Part shown: in pieces, positions 15,397 to 20,332 of the stretch
Layout: each line of letters begins with the position of its first letter
Position numbering within the stretch: position 1 is the stretch's first letter
Assembly: GCA_002344565.1 (NCBI GenBank)
Contig: DDTZ01000124.1
Span: 6,526 to 26,857, forward strand
DNA length: 20,332 bases
Origin: Bdellovibrionaceae bacterium UBA2351
GTDB taxonomy: Bacteria; Bdellovibrionota; Bdellovibrionia; Bdellovibrionales; Bdellovibrionaceae
Direction: 5' to 3'
Notes under the pieces: model-generated
Seen by the model: the letters and a program-made list of their open reading frames with translations, nothing else
What the model was told of the DNA's origin: nothing
Databases searched by the model: none
Made by a program: the position numbers and the translations under genes

Positions 15397-17056
15397 ATAA
15401 AAATAATTCTTGGGTGGCTGGGGCGATAATATCTAGTAGAGTATTAAACGTGCTCGCAACCTGCATGGCTACGCTTGGACCTTCTTTACTATCGACCTTG
15501 TTAATGTCCCCATTTGGCTTATAGCTCACCTTAATAGAACCTAATCCTGGGCGAGATACAACCACTGGCTTATTATATTTCTCTTCATACTCAAGCTTTA
15601 CGATTTTTTTAGCCTGATCCACTATCTTAGTTATTCTACCACGATTATCGTACGACAATTCGATCTTTTGGCCGTCTGAGTTTTCTGCAAAATTCAGATT
15701 ACCTTTTGTATCATATTGAAACATGGTAAACTTAGTAGAAACTTTCTTACCCTTGTCATTCAGGGCTTCAACAATCACCTTAGATGGTTTCTTAAGTGAA
15801 TTATTGTATTCGAAAATCAGTTTATTATTAGCTGTGTTCTTTGTTTTTACTAAGCCATCCGGTGTGTATTCGTATGTAAATTTATCGCCATTTTTACGAA
15901 TAGACGTCGGTCTACCAAATGTTTCGTGATATGAAATATCTGTTTCGTTATCGTTTTCTTTAGACAGAACACGCGACAAAACGTACTCACCATTTGATTT
16001 TTGTTTATGCCAGAATTCATAACGGCTGTTCGCAACAGTTTCTTTTCCGCAAACTTTTTTAACTGTCGACCAAAAGTGACCTTTAGGATCTTTCTTATCG
16101 ACTTCGTAATTATACGTTTCGTTACACTTATCACGATCCGTGAAACCAACAACCCAGTCATTATTTTGGTCATACTTGATTTGAATCACTGAATTGTCAG
16201 TGAAAACAACTTTAGTTAAGTTATGTAAATCATCATATGAATATTTCGTGGCATATTTTTTAGAGTCCCGTGAATACGATAAGTCATCCGTGTTTACATA
16301 CTGATATTCAGCCGTCAATCCGTTAGGGCCAAACACTTGCTGAACTTTTTTATTCGCTGAATAGTACTTGAACGTTAGCTTTCTAGATAATGTGTCGGCT
16401 ACTTCTTTTAGTAAACCCGCTTTATCATATTCTAACTTAAGCATATTTCCGTTTTTATCATACATGTGTGTTAGCTGACCTTGTGGATTAAATCTTTGTT
16501 TTGATCCATCGGGTAGGGTGCGCTCATAGTACGACGTCTTGAAAATAATATTTTCAACTTCTTTACCGTTAGCCATGAACTTAGTGCCATCAACTACTTT
16601 TGTTTGCCAGCCATACTGTTTAGCTAACTCTGCGCGATCATCATCATACTCAAATAGTTCTTCTTTTTTTCTCTTGTAGAAGTCTTCATTACGACCAGCG
16701 ACTTTTTCGGCTTTCATTTTACTAATAACGAAATCCACAACTTTATCAACTTCTTGTTTGCCCACTTCACGAGGTGAAAATACGACCTCGGCACCCGCGC
16801 CGCATTCACGCACTTTCAAATTGCTTTCCGCGGTGATTTCTAATTTGGTTTCAAAGTTAGTACACCAGCCGAATCCAAAGATTCCGTTGAATAGCGTACG
16901 GCTGTTATATGTTCTTTCTAGTTTCAAATCATAGCCAGTACCATCTAATTCAAAATCAATCCACGTATTAGAATAATTGGCATTTTTCATGTCCACGATA
17001 GCGTGAACATTTACAGACACGAAGCATAGGAAAATGAGTAGGAGAGAGCTTTTCAT
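15395..17056 (-). CDS. Exported YD-repeat (RHS-like) protein, Bd0109-like
   Basis: 553 residues with a signal peptide (about 1-19, ending VHA). The N-terminal region WIDFELDGTGYDLKLERTYNSR... GIFGFGWCTNFE (about 32-69) is typical of the domain that opens RHS/WapA proteins. Scattered YD repeats follow: YDKNGNMLKLEYDKAG (199-214), YDDLHNLTKV (274-283), YTPDGLVKT (397-405), YDTKGNLNF (448-456), YDNRGRITKI (469-478) and YKPNGDINKV (512-521). It lacks the RHS core and any C-terminal toxin, so it is not a polymorphic toxin. B. bacteriovorus Bd0109 is described as a periplasmic or secreted YD-repeat protein that binds Bd0108 and is probably essential. Position and architecture here agree. It begins 21 bases after tadB and ends 12 bases before the small partner. 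Confidence 0.88.
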   Translation of the reverse strand: MKSSLLLIFLCFVSVNVHAIVDMKNANYSNTWIDFELDGTGYDLKLERTYNSRTLFNGIFGFGWCTNFETKLEITAESNLKVRECGAGAEVVFSPREVGKQEVDKVVDFVISKMKAEKVAGRNEDFYKRKKEELFEYDDDRAELAKQYGWQTKVVDGTKFMANGKEVENIIFKTSYYERTLPDGSKQRFNPQGQLTHMYDKNGNMLKLEYDKAGLLKEVADTLSRKLTFKYYSANKKVQQVFGPNGLTAEYQYVNTDDLSYSRDSKKYATKYSYDDLHNLTKVVFTDNSVIQIKYDQNNDWVVGFTDRDKCNETYNYEVDKKDPKGHFWSTVKKVCGKETVANSRYEFWHKQKSNGEYVLSRVLSKENDNETDISYHETFGRPTSIRKNGDKFTYEYTPDGLVKTKNTANNKLIFEYNNSLKKPSKVIVEALNDKGKKVSTKFTMFQYDTKGNLNFAENSDGQKIELSYDNRGRITKIVDQAKKIVKLEYEEKYNKPVVVSRPGLGSIKVSYKPNGDINKVDSKEGPSVAMQVASTFNTLLDIIAPATQELFL

Positions 17057-17077
17057 AATCTAAAATTCCTTTTTTGA

Positions 17078-17953
17078 TTATACTTTTATTGTAACAATTT
17101 TTTTGATCCAAATGCCACCAATTACCTGCAAGACTAGCATTACAAAGAGCAAAATATAGCCCATTGTCGTAGTGTACATTGGTCTAATAAAATTAGGATC
17201 CATAAACAGGAAAACGATAAAAATTAGAAAAGGGACGGCCATGACGATAATCCCTTGCATAACGCCTTTAGAGGTAATGGCTTCAATTTTCTTCTCGATT
17301 TTCTGGCGCTCACGAATTACAAACACGATAGTTTCAAATGTTTCCGCTAGGTTACCACCGGTTTCTTTTAAAATATTAATCGCCGTCACGAACATCTGGA
17401 CGTCTGGTCTAGGTATGCGTTCCGCTAATTTATTTAGGGCCTCTTCAAAGCTTGAGCCTAATTGTGTGTCACCGACAATTTTCTCAAATTCCTGTTTAAT
17501 TGGATTATTCATGATCTCGATCACCCGTTGCATGGATTGCACGGGATTAGATCCGGTTTTAATACCATTGGCCATGATAGTCAGGGAATCCACCATCTGT
17601 TCTACAAAACGATTGCAGCGTTTTTCATAGGTCGCTTTTACCATTAACAGCGGCATATTCCAGCCCGCAATGCCCACGCAGCCGCCGAACATAAGACCGA
17701 CAATAACATCGGGCCAGAATAAAAAGAAAAATATTCCGCCCAAACCAAAGCTTAAACCAAATAATAGGTAAGTGACCTTGCGAGGATCAGTCTGAACACC
17801 CATCAATTCGTAATATCTTAAAATCAAATCACGATTCGATGCTGACTTTTTTTCAAAGAAAGGAAACAAAAAACCGCTCAAACCATAGATCGCCACCGCG
17901 ACTGAAATCGAAGTGAGGATAATAAAAGGTACGGGCTTGAACAAAAAATCCAT
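17078..17953 (-). CDS. tadB: Tad/Flp pilus assembly inner-membrane protein TadB (type II secretion F domain)
   Basis: A 291-residue inner-membrane platform protein of the type IVb (Tad/Flp) pilus, which couples the TadA ATPase to pilin polymerisation. Membrane helices lie at about 8-30, 61-80, 82-104, 230-250 and 263-283. The cytoplasmic T2SSF domain lies between (about 113-225), with the TadB-typical patterns MVDSLTIMANGIKTG (120-134), GSSFEEALNKLAERIPRPDV (166-185) and KETGGNLAETFETIVFVIRER (196-216). Length agrees with the family. It starts seven bases after the TadA fusion gene. A separate TadC, normally adjacent, is not present: the next gene is the YD-repeat protein. Confidence 0.9.
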   Translation of the reverse strand: MDFLFKPVPFIILTSISVAVAIYGLSGFLFPFFEKKSASNRDLILRYYELMGVQTDPRKVTYLLFGLSFGLGGIFFFLFWPDVIVGLMFGGCVGIAGWNMPLLMVKATYEKRCNRFVEQMVDSLTIMANGIKTGSNPVQSMQRVIEIMNNPIKQEFEKIVGDTQLGSSFEEALNKLAERIPRPDVQMFVTAINILKETGGNLAETFETIVFVIRERQKIEKKIEAITSKGVMQGIIVMAVPFLIFIVFLFMDPNFIRPMYTTTMGYILLFVMLVLQVIGGIWIKKIVTIKV

Positions 17954-17960
17954 TCGTGTT

Positions 17961-20162
17961 TTATCCTATCTTTTTGACAGGTGTTTGTGCAGTAGGCGAT
18001 GGACTAGTTGTTGGAGTCGCCGGTTTCTGAGCATCAGCTAAAAACAATTCTTTTGGAACAATAACATTTTTCGCAGCTAATTTTTGAATTAACTTTGGAA
18101 TGTAACCTGTTGGTTGGAACTGTCCTAATATTTTTTTCTTAGCGTCATAACCTGTCTCTTTAAAAACAAAGATAGGGGCTAATGTTACGGCATCACCTTG
18201 AATTCCATCTACCTCAGTGATTGACATAATTTTACGTGAACCATCTGATAGGCGCGAAACTTGAACAATAATATGCACTGCGCTTGCAATCTGTTCCCGA
18301 ATCGCACGGGCAGGTAAATCCATGCCGGCCATCATACACAGAGTTTCCAAACGAGAAATACACTCTTTCGCATTGTTGGCGTGAGTGGTAGTCATCGAAC
18401 CATCATGACCTGTATTCATCGCTTGCAGCATATCTAAAGCAGCGCCATCACGACATTCCCCAACCACAATACGATCGGGACGCATACGTAGCGCATTCTT
18501 AATTAAGTCACGGATACTAATTGCATGCGAACCTTCCATCGAAGTAGGTCGCGTTTCTAGGCGAACCACGTGATCCTGCTGCAGTTGTAACTCGGCAGCA
18601 TCCTCTACCGTGACGATACGATCGCTTGTTGGAATAAACGATGACAACATATTAAGTAACGTCGTTTTACCAGAACCCGTACCACCGGAAATAACCACAT
18701 TCATACCATTTTCAACAGAGATGCGCAAAAATTCGATCATACTCTTTGTCATTGAGCCGTACTCAACATACCTCTCTGGAGACACGCCACCTTTTTTAAA
18801 TTTACGAATGGTTACTGCGGGACCGTCGATCGAGCACGGTTCAATAATCGCATTCACCCGGCTTCCGTCTTTTAAACGCGCATCAACCATCGGGCTTGCG
18901 TTATTGATTTGACGACCTAGGGGAGTCACAATTCTTTCGATAATACGACGAAGATGATCATTAGAAGTAAACTGCATTTCTTTCGCCCAGGTTAGCTTTC
19001 CGCCTTTTTCAATAAAGATTTTACGGTAGCCATTAATCATGATCTCAGAAATATCTTTGTCTGCTAATAAATCTTCCAATGGACCCAATCCTAAGGATTC
19101 TTTTAGTACATCTTCGATCAGAATCTGACGCTTATCCCGCGCCATATCTGGAGATTCTTTATCTACGATTTGAGTAATTTCACGCTTTACGCGATCTTTA
19201 ATTTCATTTTGCTTAGATTCATCCTGACTGTAGTCTTTCATCATACGCGAAAGTTCTGGCAATCGCAGAAGTTCGGAATGAACGCGTAAACGCATTTGCA
19301 CTTGCGGATCTAGTCCTTGCATTGAAGACGCTGATAAACCGCCTACACCGTTAGAGCCGCCTCCATCCGCAGCTACTGGTGCAGGTTTAGGTTTCGCTAA
19401 ACTTTTTAGTCTTTGCAGTGGTCCACCCGTAATACGGCGAACGACTTCATAGTAGGCATTCGTCAATGGCGATTTCGGTTGCGAAATTACAAACGGAGTT
19501 TGTTTCTGAATCGAACCTAATGTCATCACTTCATCATGTGGAATCAAACCCATTGGCGGTAATCGCAATGAATTACTAATATCTTGCGGAGAAATTCCCG
19601 ATGGACTGACTTTGTTAATTACTAGCTGAAACATGTCTCTGGGAAATGTCGCCGACAAAAGGTCATTAACTAAACGCTGAGTCTGAGCTACAACCAAAAC
19701 TTCCGGAGTTGTTACAATAAAGCACGCCGTAGCTTCTAATAAAAATGCGTTTTGCAATGGACCAATATCATTGCCTAAATCGACAACGATAAACTTAAAC
19801 TGACGACTAAAAAATTCAATTTGTCGCATCAGAGCTTCCGGATTCACATCCAATTTCTCTTCAGGTCCACGTACCGCACCCAAATAACCTAATCCCGAAG
19901 GGTGCATGTTAACTAATTGATTAAGCGGCGTAGCTGCTAAGCCCGTCGCCATCGTTGTAATTTCTTTTAAAGTTTTAATAGGTTTCTGACCTAACAGAAA
20001 GTTCTGGTCCCCAATAGATTTCGAGTCACCATCAATAAGTAACACCTGCGTACGCAGCTCCGTCATTAACGCCACAGCAAAGTTAGCGGCAAAAACGCTC
20101 TTACCTACGCCGCCTTTACCACCAATAACACCAATTAATGTACAATTAGGATTCAACGCCAA
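17961..20162 (-). CDS. tadA: TadZ/CpaE-like ParA ATPase fused to TadA/CpaF pilus ATPase
   Basis: One protein of 733 residues with two ATPases. The N-terminal module (about 1-245) is ParA/MinD-like, with deviant Walker A GGKGGVGKS (14-22), LLIDGD (41-46) and FIVVDLG (124-130). CpaE/TadZ proteins of this kind place the pilus machine in the cell. After a G/S/P-rich linker (about 255-285) comes a TadA/CpaF secretion ATPase: Walker A GGTGSGKTT (493-501), VTVEDAAEL (517-525), Walker B region RIVVGECRDGAALDML (564-579) and the His box TTTHANN (591-597). It powers pilin assembly on the inner-membrane face. Usually these are separate genes. Start: AGGAG is seven bases before TTG at 20162, but only one base before an earlier TTG at 20168. 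The tail is rich in P, T and S. Confidence 0.92.
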   Translation of the reverse strand: MALNPNCTLIGVIGGKGGVGKSVFAANFAVALMTELRTQVLLIDGDSKSIGDQNFLLGQKPIKTLKEITTMATGLAATPLNQLVNMHPSGLGYLGAVRGPEEKLDVNPEALMRQIEFFSRQFKFIVVDLGNDIGPLQNAFLLEATACFIVTTPEVLVVAQTQRLVNDLLSATFPRDMFQLVINKVSPSGISPQDISNSLRLPPMGLIPHDEVMTLGSIQKQTPFVISQPKSPLTNAYYEVVRRITGGPLQRLKSLAKPKPAPVAADGGGSNGVGGLSASSMQGLDPQVQMRLRVHSELLRLPELSRMMKDYSQDESKQNEIKDRVKREITQIVDKESPDMARDKRQILIEDVLKESLGLGPLEDLLADKDISEIMINGYRKIFIEKGGKLTWAKEMQFTSNDHLRRIIERIVTPLGRQINNASPMVDARLKDGSRVNAIIEPCSIDGPAVTIRKFKKGGVSPERYVEYGSMTKSMIEFLRISVENGMNVVISGGTGSGKTTLLNMLSSFIPTSDRIVTVEDAAELQLQQDHVVRLETRPTSMEGSHAISIRDLIKNALRMRPDRIVVGECRDGAALDMLQAMNTGHDGSMTTTHANNAKECISRLETLCMMAGMDLPARAIREQIASAVHIIVQVSRLSDGSRKIMSITEVDGIQGDAVTLAPIFVFKETGYDAKKKILGQFQPTGYIPKLIQKLAAKNVIVPKELFLADAQKPATPTTSPSPTAQTPVKKIG

Positions 20163-20169
20163 AGCCAAT

Positions 20170-20174
20170 CTCCT
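20170..20174 (-). promoter_or_regulatory. Ribosome binding site deciding the TTG start of the TadZ-TadA gene
   Basis: AGGAG on the minus strand, seven bases before the TTG at 20162. Nearby TTG codons at 20168 and 20156 have spacings of one and 13 bases, which fit less well. Confidence 0.55.
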
Positions 20175-20235
20175 GGTTTTTCCATTAGCTTTATCGGTAT
20201 AGTCTCAATTTTAGATAACTAACTAAAAGACCAGA

Positions 20236-20265
20236 GTTGGCTCGGATAAATTTATCCTAGCCAAC
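20236..20265 (-). terminator. Likely intrinsic terminator of the gene entering from the right edge
   Basis: Arms 20236-20250 and 20251-20265 pair at 14 of 15 positions (one mismatch, 20243 with 20258), with an AT-rich centre. On the minus strand it begins 14 bases after the stop of the partial gene, and the strand continues CTCTGGTCTTTTAG, a short T-rich tail. It separates that gene from tadA, so tadA probably has its own promoter in the 60 bases between, or depends on read-through. Confidence 0.65.
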
Positions 20266-20278
20266 CTCTCGACCTACT

Positions 20279-20332
20279 TTAGTAAGGCATTTTGAACTTA
20301 GCTTTGATCTTTTCGCTGTCAGCACTCGCAGA
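20279..20332 (-). CDS. C-terminal end of an unidentified gene (partial)
   Basis: The last 17 codons of a minus-strand reading frame, ending SASADSEKIKAKFKMPY and TAA at 20281-20279. It is open to the right edge and followed by a hairpin terminator, which supports a real gene end. Given its place upstream of tadA it may belong to the pilus cluster, but the fragment is too short to identify. Confidence 0.45.
   Translation of the reverse strand, partial: SASADSEKIKAKFKMPY

Noticed and set aside
15850..16173. 107-codon minus-strand frame within the YD-repeat gene
   Set aside because: It is an alternative frame on the same strand as a gene with clear YD repeats, and has no start signals.
15395..17056. 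Polymorphic RHS toxin
   Set aside because: The RHS core and a C-terminal toxin are absent, and no immunity gene follows.
17172..17630. 152-codon plus-strand open frame
   Set aside because: It lies wholly antisense to tadB, whose domain motifs are clear. Its translation shows no family features and it has no ribosome site.
1..20332. tRNA, rRNA, CRISPR array, insertion sequence or integrase
   Set aside because: No cloverleaf, regularly spaced repeats, transposase motifs or flanking terminal repeats were found on reading.

Overview
The window looks like chromosomal DNA of a predatory Bdellovibrio-type bacterium (Bdellovibrionota), and probably a low-GC member, since the DNA is AT-rich (roughly 40% GC by eye) and the proteins are rich in K, N and I. 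The main reason is a recognisable gene order on the minus strand near the right end: a Tad/Flp (type IVb) pilus ATPase, a TadB-like membrane protein, a secreted YD-repeat protein, and a very small secreted protein. This matches the published description of the B. bacteriovorus host-interaction (hit) locus, bd0108 and bd0109, which lies in a type IVb pilus gene cluster. The assignment comes from architecture and remembered descriptions, not from an alignment.

Layout. (a) 1-10098, all minus strand: an envelope and housekeeping block. In transcription order it holds a class A penicillin-binding protein (mrcA-like), UvrA, an MsbA-like lipid exporter, a HEAT-like helical protein, a PAP2 phosphatase, an extended SDR epimerase/reductase and a monofunctional GT51 transglycosylase that runs off the left edge. 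The last three are joined by 4-base ATGA overlaps and must be one operon. (b) 10226-15028: an island of exported proteins with little recognisable homology. It contains a cysteine-rich coiled-coil protein, an exported protein with a PIN-nuclease-like core, a divergent 595-residue exported protein on the plus strand, and a small 85-residue protein. (c) 15032-20162, minus strand: a TadZ-TadA fusion, TadB, a YD-repeat protein (Bd0109-like) and a small Bd0108-like secreted protein, packed with gaps of 7, 21 and 12 bases. (d) 20236-20332: a strong hairpin terminator and the last 17 codons of another minus-strand gene.

How the genes work together. The left block builds and remodels the envelope: peptidoglycan polymerisation (two GT51 enzymes), lipid flipping, and lipid phosphate or sugar modification. 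UvrA, a DNA repair protein, sits among them. The right block would power and regulate pili. In B. bacteriovorus, Bd0108 and Bd0109 bind each other and control pilus extrusion and the switch between prey-dependent and prey-independent growth. The Bd0108-like gene here carries imperfect direct repeats whose spacings are multiples of three. Slippage between them would therefore give in-frame deletions, similar to the recurrent 42-bp deletion known in B. bacteriovorus hit mutants.

No tRNA, rRNA, CRISPR array, insertion sequence or integrase was seen, and no gap between genes exceeds about 180 bases. Several starts are non-ATG (GTG or TTG) and were chosen from Shine-Dalgarno spacing and signal-peptide position.
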